From positions 1 through 50,912 of the forward strand of contig JAEWIX010000050.1 of NCBI GenBank assembly GCA_023386885.1: DNA of 50,912 nucleotides, given 5' to 3'. The notes under the pieces were generated by a model. That model ran no database searches, was not told the origin of the DNA, and saw nothing but the letters and a program-made list of their open reading frames with translations. Position numbers and translations under genes: made by a program. Source of the stretch: Pseudomonadota bacterium. GTDB lineage: Bacteria > Pseudomonadota > Alphaproteobacteria > Rhizobiales > Xanthobacteraceae. Shown piece after piece: positions 24,050 through 32,069 of the stretch. The stretch's first letter is position 1; each line of letters starts with the position of its first letter.

Positions 24050-24062
24050 CCATTGGAAGTTT

Positions 24063-24767
24063 TCACCCGCGCGCGAGATCGAGCAGCCGGTCAGTCTGGT
24101 GTCGCGGCGGTCGTGTGCGACCCGCGCCGCGTCGGCTGCGATAGGTCGCAATCGCCACCACGATCCATGCGGTATGAAAGGCGAGGCCGGCAAGAATGAC
24201 GATCTGACCGGGGATCGGCCCGATGGCCGCGCGCGTCCACACTTCCTGCAGCGAGGCGACGGGCGCGGGGTGGATCAGCAGCTTGCCGGCATAGGCCGTC
24301 ACCTGGATCGCGAAGATCCAGCAGTAGTTGTGGCGCAGCCGGCGGCCCACCGCTTCGGCATAGGTGATGTGAAGGTTGGGCGCGCGGTAGTCTTCGTATA
24401 GCGTCTTGTTCCAGCCGTTGTCGGTGCGGACGCCATCGCCGCGCAGGATCGGCCCGAAGAAATAGACTTCGAAAATGTGCGCGCGCATCCGCCAGAAATC
24501 GAAGAAGCGATAACGTCGCGCCTCGATGCCGAGAAAGGTTGCGACCAGCAGCCCGACGACGACGAGCGGCAAGGGCGACGCGGATTCGCTGCTGAAGGTC
24601 AGCGACAACGCGATGCCGGTGGTCAGCACCGCCCAGTTGGTGGTGGCGTCGAGCCGCGTGCGCCACACCGTGCTGCGGTAGACCTCGCCGCGATAGAGAT
24701 GCGCCAGCGCGGTGATGTCGGCGGAGGAGAACGCGGGAGTGGCGTCGTCGGCGGGAGTTTCACTCAT
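24063..24767 (-). CDS. DUF2270 membrane protein
   Basis: A 234-residue protein of the DUF2270 family (PF10028). The N-terminal segment ALAHLYRGEVYRSTVWRTRLD is characteristic, followed by two adjacent hydrophobic helices (about 45-80), the family stretch RRYRFFDFWRMRAHIFEVYF, and two more helices in the second half. It ends Arg-rich. Function is unknown. ATG 24767 follows CGGAGGAAAGCCAGCC. It lies downstream of the liv operon terminator, so it is separate from that operon. Confidence 0.82.
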   Translation of the reverse strand: MSETPADDATPAFSSADITALAHLYRGEVYRSTVWRTRLDATTNWAVLTTGIALSLTFSSESASPLPLVVVGLLVATFLGIEARRYRFFDFWRMRAHIFEVYFFGPILRGDGVRTDNGWNKTLYEDYRAPNLHITYAEAVGRRLRHNYCWIFAIQVTAYAGKLLIHPAPVASLQEVWTRAAIGPIPGQIVILAGLAFHTAWIVVAIATYRSRRGAGRTRPPRHQTDRLLDLARG

Positions 24768-24975
24768 GGCTGGCTTTCCTCCGCTGGCGTCGCTTGTTCT
24801 TCAGCCTGACGGTGTCGCGGCACCGGCGCTGCCGTTTCTTCCGGAGCCTGCCAATCGAGATTACGTCGGCGGGCCGAGAGTGCAACGAGGAATTACGAGG
24901 GCGGGTGCGCGGGAAGCGAATGCGCTGTGCTGAAGTCGATGCGACGGTCTCCAACGTGCATCGATCCAACGCTGC

Positions 24976-25004
24976 AAAACAAAACGCCCCGGTGGACCGG
25001 GGCG
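24976..25004 (-). terminator. Rho-independent terminator of the liv operon
   Basis: CGCCCCGG (24985-24992) and CCGGGGCG (24997-25004) form a perfect 8-bp stem around TGGA. On the minus strand it is followed by TTTTGTTTTG. It sits 57 bases past the livK stop. Confidence 0.9.
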
Positions 25005-25060
25005 TCGAGAGTTGTCGATCAGCGCGAATGAGGCGCGACGGCTCGCGCCCCGTCACGGCA

Positions 25061-26170
25061 TCAGTCGGAGATTTCGGCGTAGTTGCCCTTGGCGTCCCAC
25101 TTGTAGACGACGTAGTCGATCGCCTTGATGTCGCCCTTGGCGTCGAAGCCGAGCTTGCCGAGCACAGTGTCCCACTCACCGTCCTTGATGACCTTCATCA
25201 CCTTCTGCGGATCGGTGGTGCCGGCCTTCTTGACGGCTTCGGTCCACACCTGCATCGCGGCGTAGGTGTAGAGCGTGTAGCCTTCCGGATCGATGCCCTT
25301 GGCCTTGAACTTCTCGACAATGGCCTTGGCGGTCGGCTTGTGGCGCGGATCCGGGCCGAAGGTGAACAGCGTGCCCTCGGCCTGCGGGCCGGTGATCGAT
25401 GCGAACTCCTTGTCGTTCATCGAGTCGCCGGACATCATCACGGTCTTGAGGCCCTGGTCGCGCATCTGGCGCAGGATCAAGCCAGCCTGCTGGTGATAGC
25501 CGCCGATATAGACGAGGTCGATGTTGTCGCGCTTCAGCCGCGAGACGATGGAGTTAAAGTCCTTGTCGTCCTTGTTGTAGGACTCGAACATCTTCTCCTG
25601 GAAGCCGGCCTTGTTGAGCGCCTTCTTGGTCTCGTCGGCGAGGCCCTTGCCGTAGGTGGTCTTGTCGTTGAGGATCGCGACGTTCTTGCCCTTGAAGTTC
25701 TTGGCAATGAATTGCGCGGCGACCACGCCCTGCTGGTCGTCGCGGCCGCAGATGCGCAGCACGTTCCACAGCTTGCGTTCGGTGAACAGCGGATTGGTCG
25801 AGGCCGGGGTGATCTGCAATACGTTGCTGTCGGCATAGGCTTCCGAGGCCGGGATCGACGACGACGAGCAGAAGTGCCCGGCGACGAACGGGATGCCCTG
25901 GCTGCCGATCTTCTCGGCGATGGAGCGCGCCTGTTTCGGATCGCAGGCGTCGTCGCCGACGAACAGCTTCAGCTTCTTGTTGAGCACGCCGCCGGCGGCG
26001 TTGGCGTCGGCGACGAATTGTTCGGCGCCGTTCTGCAACTGGCGGCCGAAAGCGGATTCGCTGCCGGTCATCGGGCCGGCTACCGCGATGGTGATGTCCT
26101 GGGCGAAGGTCGTGGTCGAGAGCGCCAGCGAGGCGCCAAAAGCCAGGCCGATCAGCTTCAATGATTTCAT
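25061..26170 (-). CDS. livK: Branched-chain amino-acid ABC transporter substrate-binding protein
   Basis: A 369-residue periplasmic binding protein (Peripla_BP_6 type). It has a signal peptide with core LIGLAFGASLALSTTTFA and cleavage near residue 23. The mature N-terminus DITIAVAGPMTGSESAFGRQ is the classic LivK/LivJ opening. Three cysteines occur (DDACD, HFCSS, RICGR), the first two matching the usual disulphide region. ATG 26170 follows GAGGAACACCCGC. It is the last gene of the operon, 140 bp after livF. The gap contains a GCCCGG/CCGGGC hairpin (26203-26228) that could raise the level of this high-demand component. Ligand may be leucine-type or another amide compound. Confidence 0.9.
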   Translation of the reverse strand: MKSLKLIGLAFGASLALSTTTFAQDITIAVAGPMTGSESAFGRQLQNGAEQFVADANAAGGVLNKKLKLFVGDDACDPKQARSIAEKIGSQGIPFVAGHFCSSSSIPASEAYADSNVLQITPASTNPLFTERKLWNVLRICGRDDQQGVVAAQFIAKNFKGKNVAILNDKTTYGKGLADETKKALNKAGFQEKMFESYNKDDKDFNSIVSRLKRDNIDLVYIGGYHQQAGLILRQMRDQGLKTVMMSGDSMNDKEFASITGPQAEGTLFTFGPDPRHKPTAKAIVEKFKAKGIDPEGYTLYTYAAMQVWTEAVKKAGTTDPQKVMKVIKDGEWDTVLGKLGFDAKGDIKAIDYVVYKWDAKGNYAEISD

Positions 26171-26310
26171 GCGGGTGTTCCTCGCGGAGGGTGTCAGGTT
26201 GCGCCCGGCTTGTGCCGGTTATCCGGGCATTGTCCGATGATTTGCCGCCGGTGTCATGGGCAAATTTTACGCGCGGCGCCCTTTGGGGACCGCGTCACTT
26301 GGTCGCCGCG

Positions 26311-27057
26311 TCACGCGTGGCGGCCGCCTTCGAGGTAGGCCGCGCGGATTTCCGGGCGTTGCAGCAGTTCCATGCCGGGGCCGCTCATGGTGATGAGGCC
26401 GTTGACCATCACATAGCCGCGATGGGCGAGGCGCAGCGCGTGGTTGGCGTTCTGCTCGACGATCAGCACGGTGAGGCGGTCCTCGCGGTTCAGCGTGCGG
26501 ATGGCGGAAAAAATCTGTTTCGTGATAAGCGGCGCGAGGCCGAGCGAGGGCTCGTCCAGCAGCAACAGGCGCGGGCGACTCATCAACGCGCGGCCGATCG
26601 CCAGCATTTGCTGTTCGCCGCCCGACAGCGTGCCGCCGCGTTGCGTCATGCGTTCCTCGAGGCGCGGGAACAGTTTCAGCACGCGCGCGAGGCTTGCCGC
26701 GCGCTCGGCGTCGCTGCCGGGGGTGGCGTCGGCGCCCATCTGCAGGTTTTCGGCGACCGTCATGCGCGGGAAGATACGGCGGCCTTCCGGCGATTGCGCG
26801 ATGCGCAGCCGCGCGACCTCATGCGCCGGCATCGTGGTGATGTCCCGGCCGTCGAACAGGATGTGCCCGGCGCGGGCACGTGGGCGGCCGAAGATCGACA
26901 TCATCAGGGTCGATTTGCCGGCGCCGTTGGCGCCGATCAGCGCGACGATCTCGCCGGGCTTGATATCCAGATCGACGCCCTTGAGTGCCTCGATCTTGCC
27001 GTAGGCGGCGCGCAGCCCATGAATGGCGAGGAGGGATGTCGCGGCGGAGGCCGTCAT
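26311..27057 (-). CDS. livF: Branched-chain amino-acid ABC transporter ATPase LivF
   Basis: A 248-residue ABC ATPase of the LivF type. Walker A is GANGAGKST (42-50), the signature is LSGGEQQML, and Walker B is LLLLDEPSLGLAP, followed by the switch region VLIVEQNA (a Gln-Asn variant normal in LivF). The ATG (27055-27057) shares ATGA with the stop of the DUF559 gene. Its ribosome site, AAAAGGGCGGCG, lies in the last codons of that inserted gene. It pairs with LivG. Confidence 0.94.
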   Translation of the reverse strand: MTASAATSLLAIHGLRAAYGKIEALKGVDLDIKPGEIVALIGANGAGKSTLMMSIFGRPRARAGHILFDGRDITTMPAHEVARLRIAQSPEGRRIFPRMTVAENLQMGADATPGSDAERAASLARVLKLFPRLEERMTQRGGTLSGGEQQMLAIGRALMSRPRLLLLDEPSLGLAPLITKQIFSAIRTLNREDRLTVLIVEQNANHALRLAHRGYVMVNGLITMSGPGMELLQRPEIRAAYLEGGRHA

Positions 27058-27461
27058 GACGCGCCGCCCTTTTCTTCACCTCCCCCTGAAAGGGGGAGGT
27101 CGGCGCGGGTATCGCGTCGGGTGGGGGTCTTCTGCTCGATCTTGTGTGCAATGGCCTCAAGCACGCCGGTCAGATTCGACAGCACGTCGTTATTCCAGAA
27201 ACGGATCACTTCGATCCCTTGATCAGAGAGCCAGCGCGTGCGCTCTTCATCGTGAGTCTTGTTTCGCGCGGAAGCATGCTGACCGCCATCGATCTCGACC
27301 GCTACGCAAGCTGCCGGGCAATAGAAATCGACTACGTATTTGCCGACCGGATGCTGGCGACGAAACGTCAGGCCGCGCAACTGGTTTCTCCGCAACGCCT
27401 TCCACAACGCCAGTTCCGCATCTGTCGGTGTGTGACGCAAGTTGCGCGCGCGTGCGGTCAT
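27054..27461 (-). CDS. DUF559 endonuclease-like protein inserted in the liv operon
   Basis: A 135-residue Vsr/PD-(D/E)xK-like protein of the DUF559 family (PF04480). The core is complete: ARNLRHTPTDAELALWKALR, then RRQHPVGKYVVDFYC (D45) and AVEIDGGQHA (E56, D58, H62), and RFWNNDVL before the last helix. The tail from residue 111 is encoded by the repeat at 27078-27129, so it is probably not part of the ancestral domain. ATG 27461 gives the family N-terminus. ATG 27566, which overlaps the livG stop as ATGA, is an alternative and would add 35 residues written mostly by the second repeat. Nuclease activity is inferred from the family fold; none has been shown. Confidence 0.85.
   Translation of the reverse strand: MTARARNLRHTPTDAELALWKALRRNQLRGLTFRRQHPVGKYVVDFYCPAACVAVEIDGGQHASARNKTHDEERTRWLSDQGIEVIRFWNNDVLSNLTGVLEAIAHKIEQKTPTRRDTRADLPLSGGGEEKGGAS
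27078..27129 (+). repeat. Palindromic repeat A bordering DUF559
   Basis: A perfect 10-bp hairpin (ACCTCCCCCT at 27078-27087, GAA loop, AGGGGGAGGT at 27091-27100) is followed by CGGCGCGGG and CGGGTGGGGGTC. It faces inward toward repeat B and encodes the C-terminal tail of the DUF559 protein. Confidence 0.8.
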
Positions 27462-27488
27462 CGTCCGGGTTCGACTGAAGCGAAAGAG

Positions 27489-27540
27489 GGACCCCCTCCC
27501 GTCCGCTTCGCGGCCGACCTCCCCCTTGCCGGGGGAGGTC
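27489..27540 (-). repeat. Palindromic repeat B, inverted copy of A
   Basis: Read on the minus strand, GACCTCCCCC (27540-27531), a five-base loop and GGGGGAGGTC (27525-27516) are followed by CGGCCGCG and GGGAGGGGGTC. This is the same layout as repeat A in opposite orientation. The pair brackets the DUF559 core. Confidence 0.8.
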
Positions 27541-27562
27541 GAAGAGACGCATCGCTTCGCAC

Positions 27563-28411
27563 TCATGTGCCGCCCTCCGTGGTCTGCTCCATCACTTGGG
27601 CGGCGTCTTCCTCGTCGGCGCCGAGATAGGCCGCGACGACTTTCGGATCGTCGCGCACTGCGCGCGGCGCGCCGTCGGCGATCTTGACGCCATGGTCGAG
27701 CACGACGATGTGGTCGGAAATTTCCATCACCACGCTCATGTCGTGCTCGATCAACAGAATCGATGTACCGATGTCGTCGCGGATCGACAGCAACAGATCG
27801 CTGAGCGCGGCGCTCTCGTTGGCGTTGAGGCCGGCGGCCGGTTCATCAAGGCACAGCAGCGCCGGTTGCGCGCACATCGCGCGCGCGATCTCCAAGCGGC
27901 GCTGATCGCCGTAGGGAAGGTTGCCGGCGGCGTCGTCGGCGCGCTCCAGGAGGCCGATGCGCTGCAGCCATTCGCGGGCGAAATCGATCGCCTCGCGTTC
28001 GGCATTGCGGAACGACGGCGCGCCGAACAGACCGAGCAGACTGAAGCCGGAGGCGCGCATCAAGGTGTTGTGCTGTGCGACCATCAGGTTTTCCAGCGCG
28101 GTCATGCCGGGAAACAGCCGGATGTTCTGGAAGGTGCGCGCGACTTTCGCGTATTTGCAAATGCGGAAATCATGCAGACGGTCGAGCCGGAACGTCGCGC
28201 CGTCGTCGTGCACCAGCGTCATGGTGCCGCCGCTCGGGCGGTAGAAGCCGGTGATGCAGTTGAACACGGTGGTCTTGCCGGCGCCGTTCGGCCCGATCAG
28301 CGCGGTGATCTGGCGGCGTTGCGCGGTGAACGACAGCTCGTTGATGGCGAGGATGCCGCCAAAGCGCATCGTCAGCCCGTCGATGGCGAGGATCGGCGCA
28401 TCGGTCGTCAT
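27563..28411 (-). CDS. livG: Branched-chain amino-acid ABC transporter ATPase LivG
   Basis: A 282-residue ABC ATPase of the LivG type. Walker A is GPNGAGKTT (40-48), and the NIRLFPGMTALEN segment is typical. The signature region is LPYGDQRRLEIARAM (YGDQR in place of LSGGQ, as usual in LivG), and Walker B is ALLCLDEPAAGLN with IEHDM as the switch. The start overlaps the livM stop by ATGA. The stop TGA (27563-27565) overlaps an ATG at 27566. The C-terminus runs to ATEEDA-like acidic residues and then TTEGGT. Confidence 0.95.
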   Translation of the reverse strand: MTTDAPILAIDGLTMRFGGILAINELSFTAQRRQITALIGPNGAGKTTVFNCITGFYRPSGGTMTLVHDDGATFRLDRLHDFRICKYAKVARTFQNIRLFPGMTALENLMVAQHNTLMRASGFSLLGLFGAPSFRNAEREAIDFAREWLQRIGLLERADDAAGNLPYGDQRRLEIARAMCAQPALLCLDEPAAGLNANESAALSDLLLSIRDDIGTSILLIEHDMSVVMEISDHIVVLDHGVKIADGAPRAVRDDPKVVAAYLGADEEDAAQVMEQTTEGGT

Positions 28412-29793
28412 CCGTGGCCTTCCTTCACCAGCGCGGCCGATATCTCGGTCTGCTTCTTCAGGAACACGGTGGGGGCGCGATGGCCGATCAGCCCGCGCGG
28501 CCGCCAGATCATCAGCAGCACCATGACGCCGCCGAACACCAGCATGCGGAATTGATCGAGGCCGCGGAACAGTTCGAAGCCGCCGATCATCGCAATCGCG
28601 GCGAGCGCGACGCCGAGCTGCGAGCCCATGCCGCCGAGCACGACGATGGCCAGCACCAGCGCCGATTCCTGGAAGGTAAATGACTCCGGGCTGATGAAGC
28701 CCTGACGCGTGGCGAAGAACGCGCCAGCGAAGCCGCCGAACATCGCGCCGATGGCGAAGGCCGAGAGCTTCGTCGTGGTGATGTTGATGCCGAGCGCGCG
28801 GCAGGCGACTTCATCCTCGCGCATGGCCTCCCAGGCGCGGCCGATCGGCAGACGGCGCAGCCGAATGGTGACCCAGTTGGTGATCAGCGCCAGCGCCAGG
28901 ATCAGATAGAACAGGAACACGAGGCGATGGGTCGGCGAGAACGGGATGCCCAGCATCGCGGCGAGGCCGTTCTCGCCCGGCGTCAGCGGAATGCCGAAGG
29001 CGGTGGGGCGCGGAATGCCGCTGATGCCGTTGGGGCCGCCGGTCACGTCCTGCCAGTTGAGGATGACGAGGCGGATAATCTCGCCGAAGGCCAGCGTGAC
29101 GATGGCGAGATAGTCGCCGCGCAGCCGCAGCACCGGGAAGCCGAGAATGACGCCCCACAATGCCGCGAGCAGGCCGGAGACCGGCAGCAGCACCCAGAAT
29201 GCCCACTGACCGAGTTGGAGGAAGTCCAACGCGACATAAGGGTAGGTGTCGATCAAATGCGGAAACGGCAGTCCGCTTTGCGCGAGCAGTGCGTAGGAGT
29301 AAGCGCCGACCGCATAGAACGCGACGTAGCCGAGGTCGAGCAGGCCGGCGAGGCCGACCACGATGTTGAGACCCCAGCCCAGCATCACATAGGTCATCAC
29401 CAGAATGGCGAGGTCGAGCAGGTAGCGCTCCTTGTAGAAGATCACCGGCACCAGCAGGGCGAAGATCAGCAGCGCCGGCGCCAGCAGGCGGCCCAGCACC
29501 GCAAAGCCGCCGCGAAGGCTCGCCGGCAATTCGACGCCGCCGACCGGGCCGATCCAGCGCCGCAACAGTTCGATAATGATACTGCCGACGAACACCGCGC
29601 CGACCACGCCGGCGAGTTCGCCGAACCGCGTCCAGTAGATCAACTGTCCCGACGATCCGGCTTCGGTGCGGATGCCGATCATCAGGAAGAACAGCGCCAG
29701 CGCGACCAGCGCGCTGATGACGGCTTTCTTCAGGATGAAGCCGAACCCGGCGGTGGGCTCGGCGCTCGCCGGATGTGTGGCGGGTGCTGCCAT
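28408..29793 (-). CDS. livM: Branched-chain amino-acid ABC transporter permease LivM
   Basis: A 461-residue inner-membrane permease. It has an unusually long N-terminal part (about 115 residues with extra hydrophobic helices and VELPASLRGG) before the standard LivM core, which begins at ERYLLDLAILVMTYVMLGWGLN. The core has NIVVGLAGLLDLGYVAFYAVGAYSYAL, the EAA-like loop GRAWEAMREDEVACRALGIN, and the SALVLAIVVLGGMGSQLG segment. It ends with a cytoplasmic tail. ATGA coupling to livG, and three bases separate it from the livH stop. Confidence 0.93.
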   Translation of the reverse strand: MAAPATHPASAEPTAGFGFILKKAVISALVALALFFLMIGIRTEAGSSGQLIYWTRFGELAGVVGAVFVGSIIIELLRRWIGPVGGVELPASLRGGFAVLGRLLAPALLIFALLVPVIFYKERYLLDLAILVMTYVMLGWGLNIVVGLAGLLDLGYVAFYAVGAYSYALLAQSGLPFPHLIDTYPYVALDFLQLGQWAFWVLLPVSGLLAALWGVILGFPVLRLRGDYLAIVTLAFGEIIRLVILNWQDVTGGPNGISGIPRPTAFGIPLTPGENGLAAMLGIPFSPTHRLVFLFYLILALALITNWVTIRLRRLPIGRAWEAMREDEVACRALGINITTTKLSAFAIGAMFGGFAGAFFATRQGFISPESFTFQESALVLAIVVLGGMGSQLGVALAAIAMIGGFELFRGLDQFRMLVFGGVMVLLMIWRPRGLIGHRAPTVFLKKQTEISAALVKEGHG

Positions 29794-29796
29794 CCG

Positions 29797-30711
29797 TCAG
29801 ACTTTTTCGACTTCGGGACGGCCGAGCAGGCCGGTCGGCATGAAGATCAGCACGATGATCAGGATCGAGAACGCGGCGACGTCCTTGTACTCGACCGAGA
29901 AGTAGGCCGACCAGAACGTCTCGATCAGGCCGATGGCAAGCCCGCCGAGCATCGCGCCCGGCAGCGAGCCGATGCCGCCGAGCACGGCGGCGGTGAACGC
30001 CTTGATGCCGGCGATGAAGCCCATGAAGAAATCGACGAGGCCGTAATAGAGCAGGTACATCATGCCGGCGACGGCGGCGAGCGAAGCGCCGATCACGAAG
30101 GTCATCGAGATGGTGCGGTCGACATCGACGCCGAGCAGCGCCGCCATGGTCTGGTCCTGCTCGCAGGCACGCATGTCGCGGCCGAAGCGGGTGCGCGCCA
30201 CGATGTAGCTGAAGATTGCCAGCAGCACGATGGTGGTGACGACGACGACGATTTGCACGTTGGAGAGCTGCACGGCGAAGTTGCCGGAGTCGTGCAGCGT
30301 ATAGCCGCCGGTGATGATCGGCGGCACCGGCTTCACGCGCGCGCCCTGCGACACCTGCGCGAAGTTCGACAGCACGAACGACATGCCGATGGCGGACAGC
30401 ATCGGCGCGAGACGGAACGATTGCCGCAACGGGCGATAGGCGATGCGCTCCACCGTCCACCCGTAGAGTGCCGTCACCGCCATCGCCACCAGCAGCACCA
30501 GCAGCAGGATTACCGGCACCATCGTCATCCCGATCGACACCAGAATCAGGAACGTGATGAGCGCGATGAAGCCGCCGATCATGAAGATGTCGCCGTGGGC
30601 GAAATTGATCATGCCGACGATGCCGTAGACCATGGTGTAACCGATGGCGATCAATCCGTAGATCGAGCCAAGCACCAGGCCGTTGATCAGTTGCTGGAAG
30701 AAATAATCCAT
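29797..30711 (-). CDS. livH: Branched-chain amino-acid ABC transporter permease LivH
   Basis: A 304-residue inner-membrane permease. Family features are FFQQLINGLVLGSIYGLIAIGYTMVYG at the N-terminus, GMINFAHGDIFMIGGF, the EAA-type loop GRDMRACEQDQTMAALLGVD, and KAFTAAVLGGIGSLPGAMLGG. ATG 30711 is the conserved start; the frame is open 97 codons further upstream but that part is not similar. The ribosome site (CGGCGGCG) is poor. It is the first gene of livHMG-(DUF559)-FK. Confidence 0.94.
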   Translation of the reverse strand: MDYFFQQLINGLVLGSIYGLIAIGYTMVYGIVGMINFAHGDIFMIGGFIALITFLILVSIGMTMVPVILLLVLLVAMAVTALYGWTVERIAYRPLRQSFRLAPMLSAIGMSFVLSNFAQVSQGARVKPVPPIITGGYTLHDSGNFAVQLSNVQIVVVVTTIVLLAIFSYIVARTRFGRDMRACEQDQTMAALLGVDVDRTISMTFVIGASLAAVAGMMYLLYYGLVDFFMGFIAGIKAFTAAVLGGIGSLPGAMLGGLAIGLIETFWSAYFSVEYKDVAAFSILIIVLIFMPTGLLGRPEVEKV

Positions 30712-31156
30712 ACGCCGCCGAATCGAGAGGGAAGCCAGTTGAAGTGGAATTGAGCCCTGTGCGTTCGTGACCGATGCCGGAGGGTGCCGGATCGTCTCGC
30801 GGCAAGCGTGTATGTGCCGAATTGCGACGCCGATGCAGCCATCGATTCCCCCCGCCGGCGGCCACGTCCCGGTTATATACGGATTCTTAACAGTGCGAAC
30901 CGGGTGCGGCAACCGCGCACAGTCGAGTGGGTGGGGAAGGTTGCACTGCGGTGAATTCCACCGCGCCGGCGTCGGATTTTGGCGGCGTGTCAGCTTTTCC
31001 ATCTGTGTGGTCGGCCAGATGTGGAACCGGACCGGAAACTTTCCACAGTCGCGTTAAGGTTAACAAATGGTTTCGATTGCTGCCGCAAGGCGGCGGGGCT
31101 TTCGTCGTTCGAGGCGCCCGAGCGATTCCGTGAGGGGCGCGTGACGGGCGGGTCCC
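30712..31156. other. 445-bp intergenic region between divergent livH and a membrane protein
   Basis: This region holds the regulatory space for the liv operon and the + strand membrane gene. It includes a GTTAAGGTTAAC run near 31053 and an A/T-richer patch, TTATATACGG, near 30873. No -35/-10 pair is convincing and no ORF is supportable. Confidence 0.5.
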
Positions 31157-31690
31157 ATGTCGGCGAACTGGCAAACGAACTGGCGATTGAGCAATTTCAG
31201 CGGATTTCTTCTCGCGGGCTATTTCGTGCCGGTGTGGACGATTGCCGCGTGGCGCATCGTGCTGTCGCCGATCCAGGGCCTGTTCGAACGGCCGAACGTC
31301 GCGGTCGCGATGTTCATCAGCGACCATCTGCAGGTTCCGGCACTGATGACGGTGCGCTTCGCCTGGCTGCTGGCGCTCGGCAAGCTGACGGTGGTGGCGT
31401 TCTTCCTGCTGTTCGCGGCGCTGATGCTGCGCCGGGCGGTTCGGCTTGGGCGCGGCGGAGACGAAGCGCTGGGCATCGCGCTCGGGCTCGGCTGCGTCAT
31501 CAGTTTCGCCAGCATGATGTTTGCCGTGCAAGTGGGCGAGGCGGCGGCGCTACAACTGCACGCCACCGAACTGCTGCTGCTGCTCGGCACCGCGATCCTG
31601 ATGCTGGTGGATCAGCCGGTGGAGAGTACGTCGTCAATTGAGAGCGACGCGCGCGCGACGGGTTATGCCTTCAGCAATCCTAGTTCCTGA
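31157..31690 (+). CDS. Uncharacterised four-helix membrane protein
   Basis: A 177-residue protein with about four hydrophobic segments (roughly 15-36, 66-92, 104-121, 135-152). It carries a GRGGDEALG loop between helices 2 and 3, and an HATELLLLLG segment opening helix 4. I recognise no family or catalytic motif. ATG 31157 follows GACGGGCGGGTCCC. The last 28 bp overlap convergent pcaC, so the C-terminal tail (from about SIESDARAT) is written over the end of that gene. The function is unknown. Confidence 0.7.
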   Translation: MSANWQTNWRLSNFSGFLLAGYFVPVWTIAAWRIVLSPIQGLFERPNVAVAMFISDHLQVPALMTVRFAWLLALGKLTVVAFFLLFAALMLRRAVRLGRGGDEALGIALGLGCVISFASMMFAVQVGEAAALQLHATELLLLLGTAILMLVDQPVESTSSIESDARATGYAFSNPSS

Positions 31691-32055
31691 ATGACCGCGC
31701 CGGCTTCCTTCACCGCATGATTGGCGGCGGGCACGCCGCAATAGATCGCCTGCTGCAGCAGAATTTCCTTGATGTCGTCCGGGGTGAAACCGCCCTCGGC
31801 CAACGCCGCGCGGACATGCAGGCGGAATTCGTCCCATTGCCCCAGCGCCACCATGGTGCCGATCACCAGCACGCGGCGGGTGCGTTCGTCGAAATGCGGC
31901 CGCGTCCAGATCTCACCCCACGCATGGCGGGTGATGAGGTCGATGAAATCGGCGTTGAAGGCATTCTTGTTGTTGATCGATTTATCGACCCAGGCATTGC
32001 CGAGCACCTTGCGGCGCATTTTCATGCCGTCGTCGCGGCGTTGTTGGTCGTCCAT
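31663..32055 (-). CDS. pcaC: 4-carboxymuconolactone decarboxylase
   Basis: A 130-residue carboxymuconolactone decarboxylase that turns 4-carboxymuconolactone into 3-oxoadipate enol-lactone in protocatechuate breakdown. Family landmarks are MRRKVLGNAWVDKSI near residue 13, ITRHAWGEIWTR, LVIGTMVALGQWDEFRLHVRAAL with the alkylhydroperoxidase-like core, and LLQQAIYCGVPAANHAVKEA. ATG 32055 follows GAGAGAACC. It is 14 bp behind pcaD on the same strand and they act in consecutive steps. Confidence 0.93.
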   Translation of the reverse strand: MDDQQRRDDGMKMRRKVLGNAWVDKSINNKNAFNADFIDLITRHAWGEIWTRPHFDERTRRVLVIGTMVALGQWDEFRLHVRAALAEGGFTPDDIKEILLQQAIYCGVPAANHAVKEAGAVIQELGLLKA

Positions 32056-32069
32056 GGTTGATGGTTCTC

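Noticed and set aside
27461..27566. N-terminal extension of DUF559 from ATG 27566
   Set aside because: The 35 extra residues come largely from the palindromic repeat and do not resemble the family, although translational coupling to livG keeps it possible.
28927..30753. 608-codon + strand ORF opposite livM and livH
   Set aside because: The translation is dominated by Asp, Gln, Arg and His, as expected for the complement of membrane-protein codons. livM and livH are unmistakable on the other strand.
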